A stretch of 19,864 nt of DNA from DATBGZ01 sp036557785 (GTDB taxonomy: Bacteria; Actinomycetota; Actinomycetes; Mycobacteriales; Micromonosporaceae): positions 1-19,864 of the forward strand of contig DATBGZ010000061.1 in NCBI GenBank assembly GCA_036557785.1, read 5' to 3'. The notes below the pieces were generated by a model. It had not been told where the DNA came from, did no database searches, and saw only the letters and a list, made by a program, of their open reading frames with translations. Both the position numbers and the translations under genes were made by a program. Below are positions 13,614 through 19,864 of the stretch, piece by piece (the first letter of the stretch is position 1; each line of letters begins with the position of its first letter).

Positions 13614-13795
13614 GCAAGTTTGCTGCAGGAACACCCAAGTCGAGCAAGTTTGCTCCAGCAGATCCAGCGGGCGTGAGCCTTGTCCCAGCAGGACCAGCGG
13701 GCGCAAGTCTCGCGCCGCCGAGCACGAGCATCAGCGAAAGTTTGCTCCAGCAACACGTCCACCAGCAAACTTGCTGCCTGCTGCGGCAGGGGCGG
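13614..13795. repeat. Degenerate ~30-bp tandem repeat array, about six units
   Basis: The gap between two convergent genes (13567-13821) holds units beginning at about 13614, 13644, 13674, 13704, 13736 and 13765, with spacings of 30, 30, 30, 32 and 29 bases. Units 1 and 2 share their first 11 bases (gcaagtttgct). Unit 5 shares 16 of its first 17 bases with unit 2, and units 2 and 3 share their last 10 bases exactly. The last unit carries the motif with its centre changed (AGCAA-AC-TTGCT at 13764-13775). The 12-bp AGCAA-NN-TTGCT core is itself an inverted repeat. Both a - strand frame (13567-13815) and a + strand frame stay open through the array and give 10-residue periodic peptides, so it may be a relic of a repeat-protein gene or a non-coding minisatellite. 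Confidence 0.7.
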
Positions 13796-13821
13796 TGCAC
13801 CCCAGCGGGCATCACGCGACG

Positions 13822-14997
13822 CTAGCCGAAGACCTCTTCCCGGGCGGTGTCGAGGGCGGTGAGCAGCGCACCCTGCAGGACCGGTTCGTCGGGCACGCCG
13901 GTCGCCACGACCCGCGGGGTGACCGGGGCCAGCCGCGCGACGTGCTCGCTCACCCGGTGTGCCAGTGCGGCCCCGCCGGCGCTGCCCACGTCACCCGCGA
14001 TCACGACCAGGGACGGGTCGAGCACCACCGCGACCGCCACCAGACCCAGCGCGACGCGGCGGGCCAACTCGTCCAGGACCGGTGCCCCGGGCTCGCCGGC
14101 CGCGACCATGGCCGCGACCGCATCCGGTGCGGTGGTGGTGTCGAAGCCGTGCGCCGCCGCCAACTCGCAGACGGCCGTCTCGCTGACCGTCTGCTGGAAC
14201 GCGGGCAGCAGTTCCCGCGGGCTCTCGGTGCGGGTGAAGTCCGGAGCCTGGCCGCCCGGCACGTAGAGGTACCCGATCTCGCCCGCGGCACCCGCCGCGC
14301 CACGGTGCAGGCGTCCGTCGAGAACGATCGCCAGACCGACGCCGCGGCTGAGCCAGAAGAGCGCGAAGTCGCTGACACCCGTGGCGGCACCGAGGCGGGC
14401 CTCGGCGATCGCGGCGAGGTTCACGTCGTTCTCGAACGAGACGGGCCGGTCGAGGTCGCTGCTCAACGCGTCCCGCAGTCCGCGGTGCCACTGCGGCAGG
14501 TCGACGGCGAAAGCGATGTCGCCGCTGGTCGGGTCGACGACGCCGGGCGTACCGAGCACCACCCGCCGTACCCGGTCCCAGTCCGCGCCGGCCTGCTTCG
14601 CGGCCTCGGTGACCGCGGCGTGCACCCGTGCCACGGGATCGTCCGCGCCGTCGGTAGAGACCTCCACGCGGGCGGTCATGCGGCCAGTGATGTCGGCCGA
14701 TGCCGCGACGACCGTTGTCGGCCCGACATGCACCCCGACGACGTAGGCACTGCTCGGCACCACCGCGTAGAGCTGCGCGTTCGGCCCACGCCCGCCCGCC
14801 AGCTCGCCCACCCGCGCGACGAGCGAGCGCTCTTCGAGCCGCTCCACGAGCTGGGAGGCGGTCACCTTCGACAGGCCGGTGAGCTCCCCGAGCTGGGCAC
14901 GGGTCAACGGTCCGCGCTCGAGCAGCAGCTCCAGCGCGGCACGGTCGTTGATCACGCGCAGCAGGCTCGGCGTTCCGGGCGTGCGGCTCCGACTCAT
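13822..14997 (-). CDS. ROK-family transcriptional regulator
   Basis: This 391-residue protein combines an N-terminal winged helix (HTH about 31-53: LTRAQLGELTGLSKVTASQL) with a ROK sugar-binding domain (about 83-391). ROK marks are VLGTPGVVD, FENDVNLAAIAE with the catalytic-position Asp, and RGAAGAAGEIGY. The usual His of GEIGH is Tyr, and the C-x-C-G-x2-G-C-x-E zinc motif is absent (the region reads YVPGGQAPDF). Kinase activity is therefore unlikely and the zinc-stabilised NagC/Mlc form does not apply. It is probably a sugar-responsive repressor. The start ATG 14997 has AGGGG about 12 bases upstream. It is divergent from the GH3 gene, with a palindrome in between, which suggests control of both genes. 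The ligand is probably an amino sugar, by context only. Confidence 0.9.
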   Translation of the reverse strand: MSRSRTPGTPSLLRVINDRAALELLLERGPLTRAQLGELTGLSKVTASQLVERLEERSLVARVGELAGGRGPNAQLYAVVPSSAYVVGVHVGPTTVVAASADITGRMTARVEVSTDGADDPVARVHAAVTEAAKQAGADWDRVRRVVLGTPGVVDPTSGDIAFAVDLPQWHRGLRDALSSDLDRPVSFENDVNLAAIAEARLGAATGVSDFALFWLSRGVGLAIVLDGRLHRGAAGAAGEIGYLYVPGGQAPDFTRTESPRELLPAFQQTVSETAVCELAAAHGFDTTTAPDAVAAMVAAGEPGAPVLDELARRVALGLVAVAVVLDPSLVVIAGDVGSAGGAALAHRVSEHVARLAPVTPRVVATGVPDEPVLQGALLTALDTAREEVFG

Positions 14998-15019
14998 TCT
15001 GGTAACAGCCCCTAGCGTT

Positions 15020-15034
15020 TAGGAAAGTTTACTA
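15020..15034. promoter_or_regulatory. Candidate ROK operator between the ROK and GH3 genes
   Basis: TAGGAAA-G-TTTACTA is a 15-bp inverted repeat with one mismatched pair, in an AT-rich island of a GC-rich gap. It lies 22 bases upstream of the ROK start and overlaps a - strand -10-like TAAACT (15026-15031). AT-rich AAA/TTT-centred palindromes are typical of ROK regulators. Confidence 0.55.
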
Positions 15035-15035
15035 T

Positions 15036-15041
15036 TAGATT
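15036..15041 (+). promoter_or_regulatory. Candidate -10 box for the GH3 gene
   Basis: TAGATT fits TANNNT and begins two bases past the palindrome at 15020-15034. It would give a transcript start near 15048 and a leader of about 110 bases before GTG 15159. The -35 region is not recognisable. Confidence 0.35.
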
Positions 15042-15158
15042 CGGCGCCAGGATCACCACGGGAGGCCGGATCTTGCACAAGGAGCGTCGCTGCGACCAAC
15101 CCGCGCGCACTCGGTCCGCCGTGGCTTCGCGCCCAATCCTGCCTGATCGGCGCCCGAC

Positions 15159-16694
15159 GTGACCTCGGCCCAGCGCCCGCGCAGCCTGCCGGCCCAGCAG
15201 AGCAGTCTGCGAGGCCTCGCCCTGCGGACCCTGCTGCCGGCATTTTCGGGCACCCACCCGCCGGCCTGGGCGCTGCACCTGGTCGAGGAGGGGCTGGGCG
15301 GCATCGCCCTGTTCGGGGCGAACATCGTCGCACCGGAGCAGGTCGCCGACCTCACGGCGGCGCTGCGCGCCGCCCGCGACGACGTGATCGTGGCGACCGA
15401 CGAGGAGGGCGGCGACGTCACTCGGCTCTGCTACGCCCAGGGCAGCCCGTACCCGGGCAACGCCGCGCTCGGGTTCGTCGACGATGTGGCGCTGACGGCC
15501 GACGTCTACGAGGCGATCGGAGCCCAGCTCGCCGCGGTGGGCGTGACCCTGGACATGGCGCCTGCCGTCGACGTGAACAGCTCGGACGACAACCCCACGA
15601 TCGGCACCCGCAGCTTCGGCTCCGACCCGGAGCGGGTGGCCGCGCACGCGGCCGCGGCGGTCACCGGGCTGCAGCGCACCGGAATCTCGGCCTGTGCCAA
15701 GCACTTCCCGGGCCATGGCGCCACCGAGGCCGACTCGCATACCGACCTGCCGACCGTGGACGCGCCGATGGAGGTGCTGTGGCGACGGGAGCTGCCTCCC
15801 TTTCGGGCCGCGATCGTGGCCGGGGTGCGCAGCATCATGACCGCGCACATCCGCGTGCCAGCCCTGACCGGGCAGGAGCCCGCGACCTTCTCCTCCGCGG
15901 CGCTGCACGACCTGCTGCGCGGGCTGCTGGGCTTCCACGGCGCGATCATCTCCGATGCCCTGGAGATGCGCGGGGCCAGCGGCGCCATCGGTGTCCCGGA
16001 GGCGGCGGTGCGGGCGCTCGTCGCGGGCAACGACCTGCTCTGCATCGGCGGCGAGGTCGTCAAGCTGCCCGACGAGCAGGCGCACGCGCTCGTCGAGGCG
16101 ACCGTGGCGGCGATCGTCGAGGCCGTACGGTCGGGCCGGCTGGGCGAGGAGGACCTGGCCCGGGCGGCGGCCCGCAACGCCCCGCTCGGTACGCTGCCAG
16201 GCCCCAGGTCGACCCGGGACGCCCTCGACCCGTCCCTTGTCGAGCTCGGGGTCGTCGCCGCCCGGCGCAGCCTGCGCATCGAGGGCGTGCTGCCGGCCGA
16301 CCCGGCGCTGGTCGTGCAGCTGGAACCGCCGGCCACGATCGCCGTGGGCGAGGTCCCGTGGGGTCTGTTCCCTCATCTCGCCGGGGTGGTACGGCAACCA
16401 GCCACTGTGGACGCTTCGCCACGCGCGGTTGTCAACGCCATCTTGTCGCGGGCCGGCGGTCGGCCCGTGGTCGTGGTGAGCCGGGACACCCACCGCCACC
16501 CGTCGGCCCGACAGATCGTCGAGCTTCTCTGTGCCGGCCACCGCAGCGTGGTGCTGGTGGAGATGGGTTGGCCGGCCGCGTGGCGGCCCCGCGGTGCGGC
16601 CGCGTACGTCGCGAGCTACGGAGCCGCCGCGGCGAACGGGCGTGCGGTCGCCGAGCTTCTCGGTGGGGCCGGCCTGGTTCTCGCCCGCGCGTAG
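15159..16694 (+). CDS. GH3 family beta-N-acetylglucosaminidase, NagZ-like
   Basis: This 511-residue protein has the GH3 (beta/alpha)8 domain of the NagZ group. KHFPGHG (181-187) with D192 and H194 in DSHTDLP forms the Asp-His acid/base dyad special to this group, and D266 in ISDALEM is the nucleophile. A second alpha/beta domain (about 320-511: VVVVSRDTHRHPSARQIVEL in part) makes it longer than E. coli NagZ and similar to two-domain Gram-positive enzymes. No signal peptide is seen, so it should act on imported GlcNAc-containing muropeptides or chito-oligomers in the cytoplasm. Nag3-type actinobacterial members act as phosphorylases, which is an alternative. GTG 15159 is the first start after an in-frame TGA at 15144, with no clear Shine-Dalgarno. 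It is divergent from a ROK regulator that probably controls it. Confidence 0.9.
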   Translation: MTSAQRPRSLPAQQSSLRGLALRTLLPAFSGTHPPAWALHLVEEGLGGIALFGANIVAPEQVADLTAALRAARDDVIVATDEEGGDVTRLCYAQGSPYPGNAALGFVDDVALTADVYEAIGAQLAAVGVTLDMAPAVDVNSSDDNPTIGTRSFGSDPERVAAHAAAAVTGLQRTGISACAKHFPGHGATEADSHTDLPTVDAPMEVLWRRELPPFRAAIVAGVRSIMTAHIRVPALTGQEPATFSSAALHDLLRGLLGFHGAIISDALEMRGASGAIGVPEAAVRALVAGNDLLCIGGEVVKLPDEQAHALVEATVAAIVEAVRSGRLGEEDLARAAARNAPLGTLPGPRSTRDALDPSLVELGVVAARRSLRIEGVLPADPALVVQLEPPATIAVGEVPWGLFPHLAGVVRQPATVDASPRAVVNAILSRAGGRPVVVVSRDTHRHPSARQIVELLCAGHRSVVLVEMGWPAAWRPRGAAAYVASYGAAAANGRAVAELLGGAGLVLARA

Positions 16695-16708
16695 CGGGAA
16701 ACACCGCG

Positions 16709-16776
16709 GGCCGTGACGGCGTGGTGGCAGTGATGGTGCGGTGGCCGTGACGGCGTGGTGGGCGTTATGGGGCGGT
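16709..16776. repeat. 34-bp tandem direct repeat overlapping the arginase-like gene's 3' end
   Basis: Bases 16709-16742 and 16743-16776 match at 30 of 34 positions, the first 19 being identical. Each copy contains the 11-bp palindrome GCCGT-G-ACGGC (16710-16720 and 16744-16754). The array fills the gap between convergent genes, and the second copy includes the last four codons of the - strand gene, stop included. It may act in termination or be a local duplication. Confidence 0.75.
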
Positions 16777-17772
16777 GGTTGTCCGGCGAGCGCGGGCGGC
16801 GCGCTTCTGGGCCGGGATCAACGGCTCCGCGGGCCGTACGGCCGGTGCCAGCACGGCGACCAGGGTGTTCACCAGATCCTGCGCGTAGACGCCCTCCACG
16901 TCGAAGTCCGGATCGAACACAGTCACTTCGACGCCGACGCACTCCGGCTCGCTCACCAGACCGCGGAGCAGGTTCTCCAGCTCCGGGTACGCGATGCCGC
17001 CTGTGGTCGGGGCGTCGACCGCCGGCATCACCGAGGGGTCGAGCACGTCGACGTCGAGGTGCACCCAGTAGCCCAGACACTCCCCGAGCAGCTCCCGCGC
17101 CCACTGGGAACAGCGGTTGGCGCCGTGCGTACGGACGTCGGTGGCGGTGCGGACATTGAACGCGCCCGCCTGCAGCTCCACCCGGTAGTCGTCGCCCGCG
17201 CGCATGCCGATCAGGACCACGTCGGAGTCGCGGACGTACGGTCGGCGCTGCTCGATGCTCGCGAGATCGCCCTGGCCGCGGCCGGTGACCAGGGCGAGTG
17301 CCTCGCCCGCGGCGGCGCCGACCACCGACGCGTTGCCGGGGTGTCGGAAGTCGGAGTGAGCGTCCACATAGACCAGTCCGAACGCTCCGCCGCGCTCGTG
17401 CTCGAGCCGCTTCATGGCGAGCATCGATCCGATCGCCACCGAGCAGTCGCCGCCCAGGACCAGAGGGAACTCGCCGGCGGCGATGATGGCGCCGATGCGG
17501 TCCGCGAGCCGGATCGAGTACCGGGCGATGTCCGCCGCCTGGGAGACGCCGTCGCCGGGGCGCCACATGCCGGGGTCGAAGCGGGGCGGCGTGAGGCAGC
17601 CGGCGTCCCGGGCGCCCAGCCGCGCCACCAAGCCGTGGTCGCGTAGCGCTCCCGGTGCCTTCGCGCAGCCCGGCACCGAGGTGGGCGTGGGCGGGCGCAG
17701 GCCCAGGTTGGACGGCGCGTCGAGCACGGCGATGCGCATGGGCGGGGGCGTGGAGGTCCGGAACTGGGTCAT
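16765..17772 (-). CDS. Arginase/agmatinase (ureohydrolase) family protein
   Basis: This 335-residue protein has the ureohydrolase fold. The manganese motifs are VLGGDCS (106-111), VDAHSD (D137, H139, D141) and HLDVDVLDPSVMP (D240, D242, D245). In arginases and agmatinases the first motif is normally GGDH, whose His binds one manganese; here it is C110. The remaining ligands are intact, so a metal site is likely, but substrate and metal affinity may be changed. It would hydrolyse a guanidino or formimino compound. The annotated ATG 17770-17772 lacks a good Shine-Dalgarno; M12 (MRIAVLDAPSNLG) gives a more typical start. It lies 9 bases after the thioredoxin-like gene, forming an operon. The last 12 bases are inside a 34-bp repeat. 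Confidence 0.85.
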   Translation of the reverse strand: MTQFRTSTPPPMRIAVLDAPSNLGLRPPTPTSVPGCAKAPGALRDHGLVARLGARDAGCLTPPRFDPGMWRPGDGVSQAADIARYSIRLADRIGAIIAAGEFPLVLGGDCSVAIGSMLAMKRLEHERGGAFGLVYVDAHSDFRHPGNASVVGAAAGEALALVTGRGQGDLASIEQRRPYVRDSDVVLIGMRAGDDYRVELQAGAFNVRTATDVRTHGANRCSQWARELLGECLGYWVHLDVDVLDPSVMPAVDAPTTGGIAYPELENLLRGLVSEPECVGVEVTVFDPDFDVEGVYAQDLVNTLVAVLAPAVRPAEPLIPAQKRAARARRTTTAP

Positions 17773-17781
17773 GGCCCTGGA

Positions 17782-18816
17782 TCAGAACAGGGCGTTCGCG
17801 AGCGCGCGGCGGGCGGTCACGACGGCGGGGTCATCGGGCGCGGCGATGCTGAACAGCGAGACCAGGTGGACCCGCACCTTCTCGCGCTCGTCACCGAAGA
17901 CACGTCGCACCAGGGCGACCAGGCGCGCGTACGCCGCCTCCGCGTTTCCCGACAGGACCTCGAGATCGGCCGCGACCAGTTGTGCCTCGACATCGTTGGG
18001 CGCCTTCGCCGCCTTCGCCTGCGCCTGCACGGGATCGACGCCGTCCACCCGGCGCAGCAGCCCGACCTGGGCCAGGCCGGCGGCCGCCGCGGGGTCGGCC
18101 GGACGGTCGGCGAGGATCTTCTTGTACCCGCGTTCGGCCGTATCGAAGTCGCCGTCGGCGAGCGCGTCATCGGCGGCGCCCAACGCCGGGTCCTCCGGCA
18201 TCGCGGCGGCAGGCCCGCTCGCGTTGAGCACCGCTGCGATCCACGGCCGCAACTGGGACTCGGGCACGACTCCGGTGAAGGCGTCGACGGGCTGGCCGCC
18301 GATGACCGCGAAGACCATCGGGATGCCCTGCACCCGGAAGGCCTGGGCCAGGCGCGGGTTGGCGTCGACGTCAACCTTGGCGAGGACCCATGACCCGCCG
18401 CCCTCGATGGCGAGCTTCTCGAGCACGGGAGACAGCTGCTTGCACGGGCCGCACCACTCGGCCCAGAAGTCGATCACCACCGGTGTGGTCAGCGAACGCT
18501 CCAGAACCTCGGTCTGGAACGTCGCCTCGGTCACGTCGATGATCGCCACTGTCCCGCCGGTCGCGGCGGTGGCGCCCTCGGCGGGGGCCTCCGGCTCGGG
18601 CTCGGCCTCGCTCGGTGGGTTCGCGCCCTGGGGTGCTCTGGTCGACGCGGCTCCGGGAGCGGGGCCGGAGAGACGGGACTGCGCCCGGTTGGCGGCGGTG
18701 GCCCGGTCCCGCAGTCCGCTGAGATCCACCGCGCCGCGCATGACCGCGGGAATGGCTGCGGTGGCTTGCATAGCCCGGCTCGGCACGCCGTCGCCGGACG
18801 CCGTACGTGGGTCCAT
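17782..18816 (-). CDS. YbbN-type thioredoxin-domain protein with TPR tail
   Basis: This 344-residue protein has a disordered Ala/Pro/Glu-rich N-terminus (to about 88), a thioredoxin domain (about 90-200) and a helical TPR-like C-terminus (about 207-344). The active site is WCGPC (C122, C125), with the cis-Pro in QGIPMVF. E. coli YbbN (CnoX) has the same order and acts as a chaperone-holdase linked to GroEL, though its own site lacks one cysteine; here both cysteines are present, so redox activity is plausible. No signal peptide is seen, so it is cytoplasmic. The start ATG 18814-18816 lies 6 bases past the ABC ATPase stop with no Shine-Dalgarno; M16 or M26 are alternatives. Tight spacing on both sides shows an operon with the ATPase and the ureohydrolase. 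Confidence 0.88.
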   Translation of the reverse strand: MDPRTASGDGVPSRAMQATAAIPAVMRGAVDLSGLRDRATAANRAQSRLSGPAPGAASTRAPQGANPPSEAEPEPEAPAEGATAATGGTVAIIDVTEATFQTEVLERSLTTPVVIDFWAEWCGPCKQLSPVLEKLAIEGGGSWVLAKVDVDANPRLAQAFRVQGIPMVFAVIGGQPVDAFTGVVPESQLRPWIAAVLNASGPAAAMPEDPALGAADDALADGDFDTAERGYKKILADRPADPAAAAGLAQVGLLRRVDGVDPVQAQAKAAKAPNDVEAQLVAADLEVLSGNAEAAYARLVALVRRVFGDEREKVRVHLVSLFSIAAPDDPAVVTARRALANALF

Positions 18817-18822
18817 GGTTGT

Positions 18823-19680
18823 CTAGTCTGGCACGACCCCGGCTTCCTCCTGGGAGCCGCTCGGCACGAGCGATACCGCGCCGTCCGTACGGTCGACCGT
18901 GAACAGGGTGCCGGGTGGGAAGTCGCCCAGCACCTCGGGCGGCAACTGCACCGTGCCGTCGCCGGCGACCACGGCGTAGTCCTGTCCGCCGCGACCCTCG
19001 GCGCCGACCCGTCCGTCGCGGATCGTCACCGCCCGGCCCAGCCGGTCGCCGACCTCGCTGTCGTGGGTGACCACCACAATCGTGGTACCGCGCTCCGCGT
19101 TGACGGTCTCCAGCGCGGCCACCACCTCGTCACGCCCCGCCGAGTCGAGCTGCGAGGTCGGCTCGTCCACGAGCAGCAGCCCCGGGCCGGCCGCGATGCC
19201 CACGGCCAGCGCCGCGCGCTGCCGGGCGCCGGGCGCGAGCTGACCCACCGTCGCCGACCCCTGGCCGCCGAGCCCGACGAGGTCGAGGATCCGCTCGGGG
19301 TCGTCGAGGTGCACGCCCTTCGTGCTGGCGGCGCGGGTCTGTGCGAGACGGACGTTGCGCTCGAGGCTCGCGTACGGCAACAGGTTACGGGCGCCGCCCT
19401 GCAGCACCACCCCGATCTCCGTCCCCCGCAGCCGGGAGATCTCGGTGTCGGAGAGCTTGCCGATGTCGTAGGTGCCGATGTTCACCCGACCGGCCGAAGG
19501 GCGCATGAGCCCCGACAGCAGCGCGATGAGCGTCGACTTGCCCGAACCGGACGGACCGACCAGCGCGATCATCTCGCCGGGTTGGATGCTCAGGTCCACA
19601 CCGGAGAGTGCGACCACATCCCCGGCCTCGGCTCGGTAGATGTGCACGACCCGCCGGCACGTCACCGCCAATCCAGCCAT
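18823..19680 (-). CDS. ABC transporter ATP-binding protein, LolD/MacB-like, with C-terminal extension
   Basis: This 285-residue ATPase has Walker A GPSGSGKST, a Q-loop in VVLQGGARNLLPY, Walker B LLLVDEPTSQLD and the H-loop VVVTHD. The signature reads LAPGARQR instead of LSGGQ, a marked degeneration. After the ATPase core, about 50 residues (GDGTVQLPPEVL..GTLFTVDRTDGAVSLVP) resemble an AbrB-like swapped-hairpin unit found at the end of some actinobacterial MacB-type ATPases. ATG 19678-19680 is chosen because AAGGAG lies about 6 bases upstream; GTG 19681-19683 would be too close. It follows a membrane protein gene by 18 bases and precedes the thioredoxin-like gene by 6. It probably energises the upstream-encoded permease; the substrate is unknown. 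Confidence 0.9.
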   Translation of the reverse strand: MAGLAVTCRRVVHIYRAEAGDVVALSGVDLSIQPGEMIALVGPSGSGKSTLIALLSGLMRPSAGRVNIGTYDIGKLSDTEISRLRGTEIGVVLQGGARNLLPYASLERNVRLAQTRAASTKGVHLDDPERILDLVGLGGQGSATVGQLAPGARQRAALAVGIAAGPGLLLVDEPTSQLDSAGRDEVVAALETVNAERGTTIVVVTHDSEVGDRLGRAVTIRDGRVGAEGRGGQDYAVVAGDGTVQLPPEVLGDFPPGTLFTVDRTDGAVSLVPSGSQEEAGVVPD

Positions 19681-19698
19681 CACACTCTCCTTCCAGAA

Positions 19699-19864
19699 CT
19701 ACCGGGCACCGCCGTTGCCTCCCCGGGCGACGGCGCGGCGTAGCGACCAGGCTGCGGCTATGCAGGTTGCGACCATCGTGGCGGTGGCGATGAGCCATGG
19801 TTGCGCGACGGCTTGCCAGGCGGGCCAGCGGGGTGGGGTCAGTACCGAGGATGTGTCGGTGAAG
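19699..19864 (-). CDS. C-terminal end of a membrane protein, probable ABC permease (partial)
   Basis: The last 54 codons of a - strand gene are visible, ending at TAG 19699-19701; the rest lies past the window edge. A hydrophobic segment, WLIATATMVATCIAAAWSL, makes one transmembrane helix, followed by a short basic tail (RRAVARGG). The residues before it are Pro/Trp-rich and probably extracytoplasmic. A final helix with a short basic end next to an ATPase gene fits an FtsX/MacB-type permease, but the visible part has no family motif. Confidence 0.65.
   Translation of the reverse strand, partial: FTDTSSVLTPPRWPAWQAVAQPWLIATATMVATCIAAAWSLRRAVARGGNGGAR

Noticed and set aside
13643..13775. AGCAA-NN-TTGCT inverted repeats as operators for the adjacent ROK gene
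   Set aside because: They lie past the 3' ends of two convergent genes, more than 1.2 kb from the ROK promoter. The palindrome at 15020-15034 is a better operator candidate.
13614..13795. CRISPR array
   Set aside because: Units are degenerate throughout and contiguous, without constant repeats separated by unique spacers, and no cas genes are present.
15012..16541. Long - strand frame opposite the GH3 gene
   Set aside because: The + strand encodes an intact GH3 enzyme. The opposite frame has only shadow-type composition.
17414..18826. Long + strand frame opposite the thioredoxin-like gene
   Set aside because: Ser/Ala/Arg-rich shadow translation; the - strand gene has WCGPC and a coherent domain order.

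Overview
The window is very GC-rich, with near-universal G/C third codon positions, many GTG starts and dense operons with 4-base start/stop overlaps. Together with the gene families present this points to a high-GC actinobacterium, most likely a Micromonosporaceae-type organism. The genus is inferred, not shown. The segment reads as ordinary chromosome with a few accessory or decaying pieces. There is no rRNA, tRNA, CRISPR array or intact transposon that I can support.

Layout. Positions 1-160 hold the last codons of a + strand gene and two terminator hairpins. A lone tyrosine recombinase follows (161-985, -). Two tandem, homologous lipoprotein genes (1324-3057, +) run into a 5'-3' exonuclease-like gene (3067-4101, +), the second lipoprotein being C-terminally shortened. 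Next is a ~32-codon relic of a GNAT acetyltransferase. On the - strand a FadR-type GntR regulator (4215-5006) has its ribosome binding site in a predicted hairpin loop. Upstream of it lies a - strand cluster of yaaA, a GT4 glycosyltransferase, a GDSL hydrolase and an OsmC-like protein (5080-8475), in which the last two overlap by 4 bases. Divergent from yaaA is a solitary AbiEii-like nucleotidyltransferase (8592-9344, +).

Positions 9430-11860 hold a translationally coupled three-gene operon: an LLM flavin monooxygenase of the CE1758 type, a MarR regulator, and an FMN reductase of the CE1759 type. A candidate operator sits on its putative transcription start. A secreted or membrane-anchored propeller-like protein with a Gly-rich cytoplasmic tail follows (11923-13566). 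Between it and the convergent ROK regulator is a degenerate ~30-bp tandem repeat array (13614-13795), the most unusual non-coding structure in the window. The ROK regulator (13822-14997, -) is divergent from a NagZ-like GH3 enzyme (15159-16694, +), and a 15-bp near-palindrome between them is a likely operator. This pair looks like a small amino-sugar or muropeptide utilisation module.

The right end is a tight - strand operon. It contains the C-terminus of a membrane protein (probably an ABC permease), an ABC ATPase with a degenerate signature and an AbrB-like C-terminal extension, a YbbN-type thioredoxin/TPR protein, and a ureohydrolase with Cys in place of the first metal-ligand His. A 34-bp direct repeat separates this operon from the GH3 gene.

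All gene identities come from reading motifs in the translated sequence. No database search was possible, so exact families and substrates remain provisional where stated.
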